Origin: Acidobacteriaceae bacterium
Lineage (GTDB): Bacteria; Acidobacteriota; Terriglobia; Terriglobales; Acidobacteriaceae
Reading direction: 5' to 3'
Length of the DNA: 64,000 nucleotides
NCBI GenBank assembly: GCA_027307045.1
Contig: DAHUXR010000001.1
Span: 56,706 to 120,705 of the forward strand
This document shows positions 19,848-30,519 of the stretch, one piece after another. Under the pieces are notes generated by a model. The model made no database searches and was not told the origin of the DNA. It saw only the letters and a list, made by a program, of their open reading frames with translations. Numbering within the stretch: the stretch's first letter is position 1; every line of letters starts with the position of its first letter. A program made the position numbers and the translations under genes.

Positions 19848-20655
19848 CGTAGGCAATACCAACACGGTGCTGGGTGTCTATGAGAACACCGCTGCGGGCT
19901 TTGCTGGCCACACCGCGGCCCCTCGCCTGATGGCGCACTGGCGCGTGGCCACCGTAATGACGCATACCGTGGACGAATATGGCGTTCTCTTCCGCAACCT
20001 CTTTGCCATTGGAGACGTTGAAGCCGCCGAAGTGCGCGGCATCATCGTCTCTTCTGTGGTTCCTCCCATGGATTCCACCCTGCGTGAAGTTTGCGAACGC
20101 TACTTCCACCTCAAGCCATTGTTTGTTGAGCCGGGGATCAAGACCGGTATGCCGGTGCTTTATGAGAATCCACAGGAAGTGGGCGCAGACCGCATTGTGA
20201 ACGGCGTGGCGGCGTTTGAAAAATTTGGCGGTCCATGCGTCGTCGTTGATCTGGGTACAGCGACAACCTTTGACGCGATTTCACGCAAGGGAGAATATCT
20301 TGGCGGAGTGATCTCGCCCGGCATTGGCATTTCAGCGCGTGCTTTGTATGAGCACACCGCGCGCCTGCCGCTGGTGGATATCCGCAAGCCGTCCAAAGTT
20401 ATTGGCACCAATACTGTCGGCAGCATTCAGGCAGGCCTGTTCTTTGGCTATCTGGGATTGGTGGATGGCATTCTGGAACGCCTGATCAACGAGCTGGGGC
20501 CGGATACCAAGGTCGTAGCGACCGGAGGCTTGGCCAGCCTGATTGGCGACCACTCAAAGTACATCAAAAACGTGGACGATCTGCTCACGCTCGACGGACT
20601 CCGCATCATATGGGAACGCAACAACTCGGCGCAGAAACAAAAGCCCGCGTCCTGA
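19831..20655 (+). CDS. coaX: Type III pantothenate kinase
   Basis: LLVLDVGNTNTVLGVY; VDLGTATTFDAIS; VVATGGLASLI. Confidence 0.95.
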   Translation: MLLVLDVGNTNTVLGVYENTAAGFAGHTAAPRLMAHWRVATVMTHTVDEYGVLFRNLFAIGDVEAAEVRGIIVSSVVPPMDSTLREVCERYFHLKPLFVEPGIKTGMPVLYENPQEVGADRIVNGVAAFEKFGGPCVVVDLGTATTFDAISRKGEYLGGVISPGIGISARALYEHTARLPLVDIRKPSKVIGTNTVGSIQAGLFFGYLGLVDGILERLINELGPDTKVVATGGLASLIGDHSKYIKNVDDLLTLDGLRIIWERNNSAQKQKPAS

Positions 20656-21356
20656 CGGCCCCTGCTGTGGACAACTACTTTAACTACTACACGGAAATTG
20701 AACAGCACTTCTGTAGACGCCGGGGAACGCTTTTGACTGTTTCCACGCTTGATTGGGCGTTGATGACCACATGGAAAGAAGCTGGAGTTCCGCTGGAGGC
20801 TGTACTGCGTGGGATCGATGAAGCCTTTGATAAGTATGAGCGACGGCCATCTAAAACGCAGAAGATCAATGGCCTGGCCTGGTGCGCGCAGGCTGTGCTC
20901 ACTGCGGCGGAAGAGATGAAAGAAGCGGCAGTCGGCGCGCCACAGGAGAAAGCCAGCGCCGATCCAGGCCTGCAAAATGAAGAGATAGGCCGCTATTTTG
21001 TGGCGAATGCTGAAAAGCTGCGCCAGGTTAAGGCAGGCACTGCGGTAACGTTGGTTGCGGAAGAGTGTGCTGTTACACTAACGGACTTAGCCTCCAGCTT
21101 GGCTACCGTAAAGAATCTACGATTGGAGGACCTGGAGAGGCGGCTGACCGTAATGGAAGAAAAACTTCTTGCCGCCCTGACCATGACCACTCCTGAAAAT
21201 GAGTTGTTCACGCTACGTACTGAAGCTGACCGGGAAATTGCCCCATACCGCAGCAAAATGCCGGGCGTGCAGATTGAGCAATTGCAAAAGCAATTTATTC
21301 ACAAGCGCCTGTTTGAAAAAGCAAAGATTCCACGGCTCAGCCTCTTTTACCTGTGA
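20610..21356 (+). CDS. Conserved hypothetical protein overlapping coaX and the downstream methyltransferase
   Basis: 248-aa ORF in a tightly packed operon; overlaps coaX by 46 nt and the next gene by 4 nt. Confidence 0.75.
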   Translation: MGTQQLGAETKARVLTAPAVDNYFNYYTEIEQHFCRRRGTLLTVSTLDWALMTTWKEAGVPLEAVLRGIDEAFDKYERRPSKTQKINGLAWCAQAVLTAAEEMKEAAVGAPQEKASADPGLQNEEIGRYFVANAEKLRQVKAGTAVTLVAEECAVTLTDLASSLATVKNLRLEDLERRLTVMEEKLLAALTMTTPENELFTLRTEADREIAPYRSKMPGVQIEQLQKQFIHKRLFEKAKIPRLSLFYL

Positions 21357-22627
21357 ACCTTACAATCGAAAAACTCGTGTACGGCGGCGACGGGCTGGCC
21401 CGGCTTCCTGAGGGAAAGACCGTCTTTACGCCCTTTGTGCTGCCCGCGGAAGAAATAAGCGCGACCATCGTCCAGGAAAAGAGCAGCTTCGCCCGTGCCA
21501 CGGTCGATCAGATACTCAAGCCTTCTCCTTACAGGATTGCGGCGCCATGCCCCTATTTTGGCACCTGCGGCGGTTGCCACTATCAGCACGCGGGCTATAC
21601 GGCGCAACTGGAAAACAAGCGCGCCATCCTGAAAGAAACGCTGTTGCGCAATGGCAAGCTGGAGTGGAAAGGCGAGATCATCACGCATTCCGGCGAACCG
21701 TGGGGCTATCGCAATCGCTCGCGATTAAAGGTGCGCACCGCTCCGGATTTCGCTATCGGCTATTACAAGATGGGCACCAATGAGCTATTGCCGGTGAAGC
21801 AGTGCCCGATCAGCTCGGCGGCCATCAACCGCGTGCTCGCTCATGTGTGGGAGATGGGCGAAGGCGGCAAAGTGCCCGCCGGAATCAATGAGATTGAATT
21901 CTTTGCCGACCACGCCGACGCCAAGATGGTGCTGGAAATTTATCTTGCGCCGGATGTGCCGGAAATGCGCGAGTTTGCTACAGCCTTGCAGGCAAAAGCG
22001 CCGGAGATTAAGGGAATCGCCTTCTTTGCGGAGAGCGCAAGCGCCGAGCCCGGAGGCCAACTGCCAAAATACACCGTCGGCGAGACCGCGCTGCCGTATC
22101 AGGCGGGGGAGAAATCTTATCGCGTGAGCGCAGGCTCGTTCTTCCAGGTCAACCGCTATCTCGTGAAGGAGCTGGTGCAGACCGTGGTGGGCGACTTCCA
22201 CGGAAAGATCGCGCTGGATCTTTTTGCCGGTGTCGGGCTGTTTGCCGGTCATCTTTCAAAGCGTTTCGACCAGGTTTTTGCCGTGGAATCCTCGCCTGCT
22301 TCTGCCGCCGACCTCCAAGCGAATGCCGTCAAGAATATTGTTCCGGTGCTGAGCCCCGTGGAAGGCTTTTTGCCGCGCTGCCTCAACATGCAGCCTGAAC
22401 TCGTTGTTGTGGACCCTCCTCGCGCAGGACTGGGCGCAAAGACAACACAACTGCTGGCGGCCCTGCGCGTAAAGAGAATTGTTTACGTCTCCTGCGATCC
22501 TGCCACCCTGGCACGCGATACGCGCTTGTTCCTGGAAACCGGCTATCACGTCGAAGAAGTCCACATGGTCGATCTCTTTCCCCAGACCTTCCACATTGAA
22601 AGCGTTGTACGGCTGGCCCGCGGGTAA
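21353..22627 (+). CDS. 23S rRNA (uracil-5-)-methyltransferase, TrmA/RlmCD family
   Basis: TRAM-like N-terminus, CPYFGTCGGCHYQH Fe-S Cys motif, VVVDPPRAGL, VYVSCDPATLARD. Confidence 0.92.
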   Translation: MNLTIEKLVYGGDGLARLPEGKTVFTPFVLPAEEISATIVQEKSSFARATVDQILKPSPYRIAAPCPYFGTCGGCHYQHAGYTAQLENKRAILKETLLRNGKLEWKGEIITHSGEPWGYRNRSRLKVRTAPDFAIGYYKMGTNELLPVKQCPISSAAINRVLAHVWEMGEGGKVPAGINEIEFFADHADAKMVLEIYLAPDVPEMREFATALQAKAPEIKGIAFFAESASAEPGGQLPKYTVGETALPYQAGEKSYRVSAGSFFQVNRYLVKELVQTVVGDFHGKIALDLFAGVGLFAGHLSKRFDQVFAVESSPASAADLQANAVKNIVPVLSPVEGFLPRCLNMQPELVVVDPPRAGLGAKTTQLLAALRVKRIVYVSCDPATLARDTRLFLETGYHVEEVHMVDLFPQTFHIESVVRLARG

Positions 22628-22708
22628 AACCTGTTCTTTCTGTTCAGAATATTTTGTGGGTTATCGATCTCTGGTTTATAGTCTTTCGGCAAACTTTAGC
22701 GCCTGCCG

Positions 22709-25270
22709 ATGAAAGCCCAACCCCGCGCCCCTCTCGCTCTTGCCGCCGTAGTATTCGCATGCGGAATCTGGCTTTCGACACATTGGCGGGTATCTACCGC
22801 GCTTTGGGGCTGGGCAGCCGTGTTGCTGGCTTTTTGCGCTATTGTCGCGGTTGCGATCAGAAGTCTGCGCCCCGCGCAGGTTGCAGCAATTCTGGCGTTG
22901 GTATGCGCCGGCGGTTTTGCGCGCATCGCCACTCCGGTTCCTCGGCTGTTTATTCCTCCGTCAGAGTTTTTCCGGGAGGGTCCCGAGACCTCCGGGGAAA
23001 AGAAGGTTGAAATTGTTGCGCGCGTCACCAATGACGGCGCGTTGCTGTCGAATGACGAATCGCGAGAACGATTTGAGATGGAGACCGAATCCATCGAACT
23101 GGATGGCACAAAGTTTCTTCAGCCAGTAGGGATACGTGCCTCGGTCTACGATGCTTCGGGTGCAACTCTAAAATACGGAGAGCGTATCCATCTGCTCGCA
23201 AGACTCAAGCTACCGCACAACTTTGGCAATCCGGGAGCGTTCGACTACGAAGGTTACTTGCAGGGACGCGGAATCACTGCGCTGGCTTCAGTGAAAGCGG
23301 ACGAGATTGAAGTGATTCCGGGGACTTCCGGCAGCCGGCGCGGGTTCTGGCGCAGCCGCATACGTAATAGCATTCTGCAGCATATTCGCCAGAGCGGTCT
23401 CTGGAGCCGCGAAGACGCCGCCATTTTTTCCGCCATGATCATGGGCGAGGATTCCCTGCTTCTGCGCAATGTGCGCGAAGAATTCCAGCAGACAGGCGTT
23501 TACCACCTGCTGGTGGTTTCAGGCATGAATGTGGCGCTGCTGGCGTTTGCGATCTTCTGGCTGGCGCGTCGTCTTCGCCTTCCGCAATGGCCAGCTTCGC
23601 TGATGACCATCGCGCTCTCAGTGCTTTATGCCTACATTGCCGGCATGGGTGTGCCGATCATGCGTGCGGTGCTCATGCTCTCACTATTTCTGGTCGCGCG
23701 TCTTCTCTATCGCGATCGCGGCGGACTGAACGCAACTGGCTTTGCCGCCCTGGCGGTGCTCACGCTTTCGCCCATGGACTTATTTGAGCCCGGCTTTCAA
23801 CTAACCTTTCTGGCTCTTTTGGCCATAACTGGCATCAGCGTGCCACTGCTGGATCGAACGTCCAATCCTTATCGACAGGCGCTCGCGCACCTTGAGTCAA
23901 CTGCTTACGACCTAAGTGTTGATCCCAAAATCGCCCAGTTTCGCCTGGACTTACGGCTCATAACGGGCAGGCTGGCGCAGTTTTTTGGCCTGCGGCTCGC
24001 GCGAACAATGGTCACCGGCGCTGCCTCCGGCCTGTTGATGCTTTATGAGCTGGGACTGGTCTCGGCCGTCACGCAGGCAGCCGTAGTACTGCCCATGCGC
24101 GCATATTTTCATCGCGCAGCCATCCTCGGGCTCGCGGCCAACGTCCTGGTTCTCCCTTTGGCTGGAATCATGCTCAACTCCGGCGTTGTCGCTATTGCTC
24201 TAAGCTACATTTCCATGCCTTTCGCGCACCTTGCCGCCAGAATCGCCTCCCTTGCTCTGCGCTGGACGCTTGCCTGCGTTGGCTGGATCGCGGACTTCCA
24301 CGTCTCGCAATGGCGTGTCCCCGATCCTGCTCCGCTGCTCGTGGTTCTGGCGGCGGCTGGAATTGTCCTGGCCCTGCTCGCTGTTCGCCGGCGGCGTGCA
24401 ATCGCATGGGCCGGCGTCGCAGTGCTATTTGTCTCAAGCGTAACAGTGGCGCTTTACCACTCCGGGGCAAAAGCCGAAAGCGGCAAGCTTGAGATTACCG
24501 CCATCGACGTGGGCCAGGGTGATTCCATCCTTGTGATTTCCCCTCAGGGGCGAACCATGCTCATCGATGGCGGCGGCAGCATCGGTCCTGTGCGCAGTGA
24601 ATTCGATTTTGGCGAAGATGTGGTCGCGCCTTATCTTTGGTCGCGAGGATTGGACCACCTTGACGTGGTTGCGCTAACGCATGCGCACGGTGACCACATC
24701 GGCGGCTTGCCCAGCATCATTGAAGATTTCCATCCATCAGAAATGTGGGTTGGCGTTAATCCTGAAACACCTGAGTTAGTGAACCTTTACGGCATCGCGT
24801 CTGCGCGGCACATTCCCGTCCGGACACATGTTGCAGGCGAAGAGTTTGATTGGAGTGGAACGAAAATCCGTGTGCTTTCGCCGCCGGCAGATTGGCAACC
24901 GAGACCAAAACGGGTGAATGACGACTCTTTGGCTTTGTTGATTGGTTATGGGGAGACAAGGGCGCTGCTGGCCGGCGATCTGGAAAGAAATATGGAGCAA
25001 TATGTGGCGGCGGAGTCTCCGCAGGCCGATCTATTAAAAGTTCCGCACCATGGCAGCGCCACATCGACTTCATCGGCGTTGTTGGCCGCTGTCCGCCCGC
25101 AGTTTGCGGTGATTTCTGTTGGATATCAGAATCCGTTCGGGCATCCCCGAAAAGTAGTGCTGGATCGACTGCAAATCTATCGGGTCAAAACCTACCGCAC
25201 AGACCGGCAGGGCGCGGTGACATTTCTGCTGGATGGAAAGCACGTTCAACCGCGGCTTCATTCGCAATAA
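22709..25270 (+). CDS. comEC: DNA internalization-related competence protein ComEC/Rec2
   Basis: Competence-domain TMs (YHLLVVSGMNVALL) plus C-terminal MBL domain (HAHGDHIGG, KVPHHGSATS). Confidence 0.93.
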   Translation: MKAQPRAPLALAAVVFACGIWLSTHWRVSTALWGWAAVLLAFCAIVAVAIRSLRPAQVAAILALVCAGGFARIATPVPRLFIPPSEFFREGPETSGEKKVEIVARVTNDGALLSNDESRERFEMETESIELDGTKFLQPVGIRASVYDASGATLKYGERIHLLARLKLPHNFGNPGAFDYEGYLQGRGITALASVKADEIEVIPGTSGSRRGFWRSRIRNSILQHIRQSGLWSREDAAIFSAMIMGEDSLLLRNVREEFQQTGVYHLLVVSGMNVALLAFAIFWLARRLRLPQWPASLMTIALSVLYAYIAGMGVPIMRAVLMLSLFLVARLLYRDRGGLNATGFAALAVLTLSPMDLFEPGFQLTFLALLAITGISVPLLDRTSNPYRQALAHLESTAYDLSVDPKIAQFRLDLRLITGRLAQFFGLRLARTMVTGAASGLLMLYELGLVSAVTQAAVVLPMRAYFHRAAILGLAANVLVLPLAGIMLNSGVVAIALSYISMPFAHLAARIASLALRWTLACVGWIADFHVSQWRVPDPAPLLVVLAAAGIVLALLAVRRRRAIAWAGVAVLFVSSVTVALYHSGAKAESGKLEITAIDVGQGDSILVISPQGRTMLIDGGGSIGPVRSEFDFGEDVVAPYLWSRGLDHLDVVALTHAHGDHIGGLPSIIEDFHPSEMWVGVNPETPELVNLYGIASARHIPVRTHVAGEEFDWSGTKIRVLSPPADWQPRPKRVNDDSLALLIGYGETRALLAGDLERNMEQYVAAESPQADLLKVPHHGSATSTSSALLAAVRPQFAVISVGYQNPFGHPRKVVLDRLQIYRVKTYRTDRQGAVTFLLDGKHVQPRLHSQ

Positions 25271-25287
25271 ATGATGCCGCACGCAGG

Positions 25288-25980
25288 CTACTTTTCCTTT
25301 TTCTCCAGCTTCGGCTCGGCGGAAAGCATAAACCCTACACCGCGCACCGTGTGAATCAGCGGGGTAGGAAAACCGTGATCGATTTTGGCGCGCAGATAAC
25401 TGATGTAAACGTCCACCACGCTGGTGAGCCCATCAAACCATAAATTCCAAACGTGCTCCACTACCATGGTGCGCGTCACTGTGCGTCCAACGTTGCGCAT
25501 CAGGTACTCCAGCAGAGCGTATTCCCGCTGGCTAAGCTTAATGGGTTTGCCGGCGCGCTCAACCATATGGCGTTGCGGATCAAGCACCAGGTCGCCGACC
25601 TTAAGGATCTCAGATGTCTCCTGGGCCCGCCGCAGAAGAGTCTGCATTCGCGCCAACAATTCCTGAAAAGAAAATGGCTTAATGAGATAGTCATCCGCGC
25701 CGGCCTGCAGTCCCGCCACGCGATCAGCCACTTCACGGTTACCGCTTAAAATCAGCACGCGCGTGGTGGATCCCGCTTGCCGCAGCTTTCGCAGGAGAGA
25801 AAGACCATCCATGCGAGGCAGGTTCCAGTCCAGAACAATGCCGTCATAGCGGATCTCGCTTGCCAGCTCCAGGCCTTTTTCGCCGTCCTCGGCCAGGTCC
25901 ACGGCGAAGTGCTCCGCTTCAAAGCCTTCAGACAGGCTGCGGGCAATCTTAGGTTCGTCTTCAATAATCAGGATGCGCAC
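25288..25980 (-). CDS. OmpR-family response regulator (receiver + winged helix)
   Basis: ILIIEDEPKIARSL; DYLIKPFSF; LSQREYALLEYLMRN...VDVYISYLRAKID. Confidence 0.93.
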   Translation of the reverse strand: MRILIIEDEPKIARSLSEGFEAEHFAVDLAEDGEKGLELASEIRYDGIVLDWNLPRMDGLSLLRKLRQAGSTTRVLILSGNREVADRVAGLQAGADDYLIKPFSFQELLARMQTLLRRAQETSEILKVGDLVLDPQRHMVERAGKPIKLSQREYALLEYLMRNVGRTVTRTMVVEHVWNLWFDGLTSVVDVYISYLRAKIDHGFPTPLIHTVRGVGFMLSAEPKLEKKEK

Positions 25981-26121
25981 GTTCCACCATCTGCCTCCGG
26001 GCGGCCACCCAGAGAGGGGTAGTTCTGTTTTTTGGCCGGATGGCCCTAAACGCAGGGCAGCCGATTATTTGTGTGACGAGGCGCACTGTGAGTATAACTT
26101 GTCTGCCCACGCGAGGATGGC

Positions 26122-26406
26122 CTAGCTTTGGGCCTTATCATCATCGAGCGGTGAAGAATCATCTTCCGACGCGGGGTTGGCGCGATAGTCCTCAATCAGC
26201 CGCCGCGCTTCTTCCTCCTGGGCCGGATTTACCCGAACGGAAATGCCTCCCACCCCTGGGAAAACGTCCTGCGGAGCCTGCAGGTTGGCAACAACCGATT
26301 CAACACCGGCGGAGGTCAGGAGTCCGTGGACTACCATCGCCTCCGATTCCTGCATTGTGTCAAATACTTCCACCAGTTCCGGATCAGATTTCGGCTGTGT
26401 GCTCAT
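26122..26406 (-). CDS. DUF2007-like putative signal-transducing protein
   Basis: ELVEVFDTMQESEAMVVHGLLTSAGVESVV...VRVNPAQEEEARRLIEDY. Confidence 0.75.
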   Translation of the reverse strand: MSTQPKSDPELVEVFDTMQESEAMVVHGLLTSAGVESVVANLQAPQDVFPGVGGISVRVNPAQEEEARRLIEDYRANPASEDDSSPLDDDKAQS

Positions 26407-26509
26407 GGTCCCCTTTCAAGTATTCAAAGCTATTAGAGCTATTATGGCAGAAAAAGCAACCGGGATGCCGCGCCGTTTAACAAATTGCCGGCGCAAAAGA
26501 TACTGGCAG

Positions 26510-27367
26510 TCATTTTTTTTCTATCCGCAACAGGTAGAAAGTCAGTGTCCCCCAGGAGAGTCGCGCGCGCATCTGAATGGGAACGCGGGCTGCATCGTCT
26601 GAGTACCAGATCCAGATTTTTCCTTTATCCCTGAGAAGAGGCGATGACGTTTCCGGTTGTACACGGATTGCGTTGAAAGTCCCAGCGGGCGTCTTGATCT
26701 GCTCTCGCGCTTCCACGTGGACCATGACTGTTACTGTTGCGCCGCCATCGTTGATCGGGAAGCTATAGGTTTTGGCCGGCGCCAAGGGCAAAGATGCCAC
26801 GTAATAGATGGAAGAGAGCATGTCCGTCACGCAGCCGGGAATGTCATGCTCTTCATGCTTACTCTCTTTTTTTTTGATGTTCTTGTGATCAAGCACGGCT
26901 TTGCCGCGCTGGTAATCGAATGTGATGTTGCTTTCCACCCGGCGAAAACCTTCTTCAATGTGCCGGGAGGTATTGTGCGAGCAAAAAGTTGAGGGATCGA
27001 AAAAAGATTCCAGCCGGTCCTGAACGTGGTAGAGGAGTGAGACGGTCCCGGCGGCATCGGCTGCCGCAACAATCCGATTTTCCCGCCCAGCCTGTTCCAT
27101 CCGCAGGGACGCGATCCCGGCGTTGAAGACCCGCCATTCTCCGCTGTAGACGTAGGTCTGACCAACGGGAAATTGATATTCAGCACGTGGGCGGGCAACC
27201 GACGGTGCGACAAGCTCGCTCTGTTCCGCTGCGGGAGTGGAGCGAGACGGTTCCGCTGAGCCTGGCTTCTTTGCCTGGGGTGGAGACGCAAAGGAAGCTG
27301 CCATGCCGCCGAGAGCCAGCAAGGCGCAGATGGCGCGCAAAAAAGAGCGATCGCGAGGTGGGGTCAA
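26510..27367 (-). CDS. DUF3108 domain-containing protein
   Basis: FPVGQTYVYSGEWRVFNAGIASLRME...IWYSDDAARVPIQMRARLSWGTLTFYL. Confidence 0.8.
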   Translation of the reverse strand: MTPPRDRSFLRAICALLALGGMAASFASPPQAKKPGSAEPSRSTPAAEQSELVAPSVARPRAEYQFPVGQTYVYSGEWRVFNAGIASLRMEQAGRENRIVAAADAAGTVSLLYHVQDRLESFFDPSTFCSHNTSRHIEEGFRRVESNITFDYQRGKAVLDHKNIKKKESKHEEHDIPGCVTDMLSSIYYVASLPLAPAKTYSFPINDGGATVTVMVHVEAREQIKTPAGTFNAIRVQPETSSPLLRDKGKIWIWYSDDAARVPIQMRARLSWGTLTFYLLRIEKK

Positions 27368-27957
27368 TGTTTTACCAGCATTTTCACCACAAGGGCGCCC
27401 AGCATCAGGGCCGCGCCCAGGGCGGCATTGTACTCGCGATGTCGAAGATAAAGAGCCGAAGAAAAATGTGCCGCGCCGTCATCCACTTCGGCCTCTGCGC
27501 GGTACGGTGTGAGGCGCGGTAAAAAGCGCGGCACTTCTTTGGCGTAAAGATCATAGCGGGGGAATGCCGATCGCAGATATTTTTCCTCGGCGGTAATCAC
27601 CGGAAGATAGATAAAGGCAAACATTGCCAGCGCGCCAATGCCGATCCAGAGATTGCGGGCTGCAATAATGAAACCTATGGCAATGATGATGGAACCAAGA
27701 TAGAGCGGGTTGCGGGTGTAAGCATAGGGACCGGTAGTGGCAAGCTCTGCATTTTTGCGTATGTGCCCTGAGGCAAGGGCGCGGACCAGAACTCCCACGG
27801 CTGCGACGGCGAATCCCGCGCCCAGTGAAATCCACGTGGGCCGGGCGAGCCAGAAATATGCGGCTGCGAAAACAAAGCCGAGAGGCACGCGTGATCGGGT
27901 GGCAATCCGCGCCCAGCTAGGCATGGCCGCCTCCCAACAGGTGGCGAGCGGCGGCAA
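27364..27957 (-). CDS. Isoprenylcysteine carboxyl methyltransferase-family membrane protein
   Basis: GPYAYTRNPLYLGSIIIAIG; EEKYLRSAFP.YDLYAKEVPRFLP. Confidence 0.85.
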   Translation of the reverse strand: MPPLATCWEAAMPSWARIATRSRVPLGFVFAAAYFWLARPTWISLGAGFAVAAVGVLVRALASGHIRKNAELATTGPYAYTRNPLYLGSIIIAIGFIIAARNLWIGIGALAMFAFIYLPVITAEEKYLRSAFPRYDLYAKEVPRFLPRLTPYRAEAEVDDGAAHFSSALYLRHREYNAALGAALMLGALVVKMLVKH

Positions 27958-28990
27958 TCACTTCTTCCGCTGAAATCTTCAGCAACCCGGCTTCAACTTC
28001 TCGATGGTGAGAAAACGTGGTCTCGCTTTCCGGATGCCGTAGCGCAATCACGTTGGCCCCATATGGGCCGGTGCGTCCGGGATCGGTAGGCCCATACAAT
28101 CCGACAACGGGAATTTCCAGCGCAGCCGCAAGGTGCAGCGGGCCGGTGTCACCGCCCACCAGAATGCGCGCGCGGCGTGTGAGCGCAATCAGCTGCCCAA
28201 TGGTGCAACGCAACTCAAATGCATTGCCGCCGCTGGCGTTGACCACGGCGCGGGCCAGTTCGCTTTCCTGCGCGGAGGCATTGACCAGCGTTTTGATGTT
28301 GTGTGCCGCGAGTGCCTTGGCAACTTTGCCAAACCGCTCCGCAGGCCATTGCTTTGCGCCCCAGCCTGCGCCGGGATTCACAATCGCATAGCTGGCAATT
28401 CCCAGCCGGCTGATTTCAGAATCTGCCCAGGCTTCCGCCGTGGGATCGACAGGGAGTTGCGGAGCAAGCAGCTTCAATTCGCGGCTACCAAGGACTGGCT
28501 GAAGCGCCTCACTAGCCAGCGCCAGGTTCTGTTCGATCACGTGGTTGCCCTGGCGCAAAAGCACTTTCCTGTAAAAGTATCGGGTGGCGGATTCGCGGGG
28601 GTCCGCGTAGCCCGCCAGGATCTTTGCGCCGCCCATCTTGGCAAAAATCCCGGACTTGATGGCGCCTTGAAAATCCAGAGCAAAGTCGTAGTCGATTTTT
28701 CTCACGCGTTTCAGCGCGCCGGCTATCTCCGCCGTGGCCGATGGTCGAAAGAAATGCTGGCGCCATCGCCTTGTATCGAGCGTGTGAATATTATTGACGA
28801 CCGGCTTCTGTGGGCTGACACCGTAAGGGCTGGCCTTTCTACCCTGTGCGGTAAGCAACTCAGACCAGCGCTCCTCCACCAGCCACCCTATAGTTGCATT
28901 GGGAAGTGCCGCACGGATGGCGGTTGCTGCCGGCAAGGCATGCAGAATGTCTCCCATGGCTCCCAGCCTGACAATCAGGATTTTTGCCAT
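27917..28990 (-). CDS. waaC: Lipopolysaccharide heptosyltransferase I-like (glycosyltransferase family 9)
   Basis: [52 protein letters not shown]. Confidence 0.9.
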   Translation of the reverse strand: MAKILIVRLGAMGDILHALPAATAIRAALPNATIGWLVEERWSELLTAQGRKASPYGVSPQKPVVNNIHTLDTRRWRQHFFRPSATAEIAGALKRVRKIDYDFALDFQGAIKSGIFAKMGGAKILAGYADPRESATRYFYRKVLLRQGNHVIEQNLALASEALQPVLGSRELKLLAPQLPVDPTAEAWADSEISRLGIASYAIVNPGAGWGAKQWPAERFGKVAKALAAHNIKTLVNASAQESELARAVVNASGGNAFELRCTIGQLIALTRRARILVGGDTGPLHLAAALEIPVVGLYGPTDPGRTGPYGANVIALRHPESETTFSHHREVEAGLLKISAEEVIAAARHLLGGGHA

Positions 28991-29439
28991 TCCCGCCTCA
29001 GCACTTCATTTTTCAGCAAGTCGTTTCTCAGAAGATCGGTGGTGGAGTGGTCTTTCGGATCACCGACGATGGCGACCCGTCCGCCGCAGGCAATCACCAC
29101 ATCGCGTTCCGGCACATTTTCCTCAGTATAGTCAGTGCCTTTGGCATGAATGTCAGGCCGCAACAAGCGTATAAGCTCGGTGACGTCCAGCGCATCAAAG
29201 ACTGTGACTGCGTCAACGTCGCTGAGCGCCGCCAGAATTTCCGCACGTTCGGCGCCGGGAACGCGAGGCCGGCCTTCGCCCTTCAGCTTCCGTGTACTTG
29301 CATCTGAATTCACGGCCACAATCACCTGGCCGCCCAGCAGCTTGGCGGCGCGCAAGTAGCGGACATGCCCCACATGAAGAAGATCAAAACATCCGTTGGT
29401 CAGGATGATCTTGTCTCCGGCTAAACGCCACTGCCGCAC
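28975..29439 (-). CDS. rfaE2: D-glycero-beta-D-manno-heptose 1-phosphate adenylyltransferase (RfaE domain II)
   Basis: [20 protein letters not shown]; frame stays open upstream of the called GTG start. Confidence 0.9.
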   Translation of the reverse strand: MRQWRLAGDKIILTNGCFDLLHVGHVRYLRAAKLLGGQVIVAVNSDASTRKLKGEGRPRVPGAERAEILAALSDVDAVTVFDALDVTELIRLLRPDIHAKGTDYTEENVPERDVVIACGGRVAIVGDPKDHSTTDLLRNDLLKNEVLRREWQKS

Positions 29440-29490
29440 CTGCTCTGCCAGCTCAGCAGCCGAAAATACTTTTTGTGCGGTGGCAGCCAG

Positions 29491-30504
29491 TCAGCCCTCC
29501 ATTACGGCGCGCAGTAGTTCAGCGCGGGTTACAGTGGCCGTGCCGCGTTTCATTACCACAATGCCTCCGGCATAATTTGCCAGGCGCGCGGCTGATTCTG
29601 AGTCGGCCCCGGCAGCAAGCGCAGCCGTATAGGTGGCGATGACAGTGTCACCGGCCCCGGTAACGTCAGCCACTTCATCCGAGCCATAGATCGGTATAGC
29701 AACAGGCTTGTTGCCGCGAGAGAAAACCACCATGCCGTCCTTGCCACGGGTTACCAGCAGGGACTGCAATTTCATTTTTTGCATCACGGCCTTGCCGGTG
29801 GCGAACAGGCGCGCATTGTCATTGCCGATTCGTGTGCCCAGAACCTCTTCCAACTCTGACTCGTTCGGCGTGGCGGCTGTGACGCCGCTGTAAGCCAGCG
29901 TGCGATAGCGCGAATCGAGCGTTACGGGAACGCCGTTCAAAGAAGCGCGCGAGCGAATGTTGTCAAAAATTTCCGGCGTGGCCGCTCCATAGCCATAATC
30001 GGAGATCAGCAGCGCGTCAGAAGCGCGGACATAGCCTCGGGCCTGAAACGTCAGGTCACGCACGGCAGCGCGATCCAGTGGCGTTTCTGGTTCGCGGTCC
30101 ACGCGTATGACCTGCTGGCGCGGCGAATGCGTGGTTCCGGCCAGGACGCGTGTCTTGGTGACGGTGCCGCGGCCCTTGATTCTGCGGATGGCGCTCACAG
30201 AAATATGTTTTTGCCGGAATGCATGCAGCAGCATGCGGCCGGCTTCGTCGTCGCCGATAACGCCCACGGGGAGGACCGTCACTCCCAGGTCGGCCAGGTT
30301 GTAAATGGCGTTGCCTGCGCCGCCGGGGACGACCGTGCGGTCACGATGGCGCAAGATAAGCACCGGCGCTTCCCGCGAGACGCGCGAGATTTCGCCATAG
30401 ATAAACTCGTCGGCAATCAGGTCGCCCAGGACGGTGATGCTGAGCTTGGAAAACTGCTCGATGATTTTGACGAGGCGGTCGGCCGGTTTTTTGGCTTTTT
30501 CCAT
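29491..30504 (-). CDS. hldA: D-glycero-beta-D-manno-heptose-7-phosphate kinase (RfaE domain I)
   Basis: PfkB-type: VPGGAGNAIYNLADLG, DVTGAGDTVIATYTAALAAG. Confidence 0.9.
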   Translation of the reverse strand: MEKAKKPADRLVKIIEQFSKLSITVLGDLIADEFIYGEISRVSREAPVLILRHRDRTVVPGGAGNAIYNLADLGVTVLPVGVIGDDEAGRMLLHAFRQKHISVSAIRRIKGRGTVTKTRVLAGTTHSPRQQVIRVDREPETPLDRAAVRDLTFQARGYVRASDALLISDYGYGAATPEIFDNIRSRASLNGVPVTLDSRYRTLAYSGVTAATPNESELEEVLGTRIGNDNARLFATGKAVMQKMKLQSLLVTRGKDGMVVFSRGNKPVAIPIYGSDEVADVTGAGDTVIATYTAALAAGADSESAARLANYAGGIVVMKRGTATVTRAELLRAVMEG

Positions 30505-30519
30505 GGACTCACGATTTTC

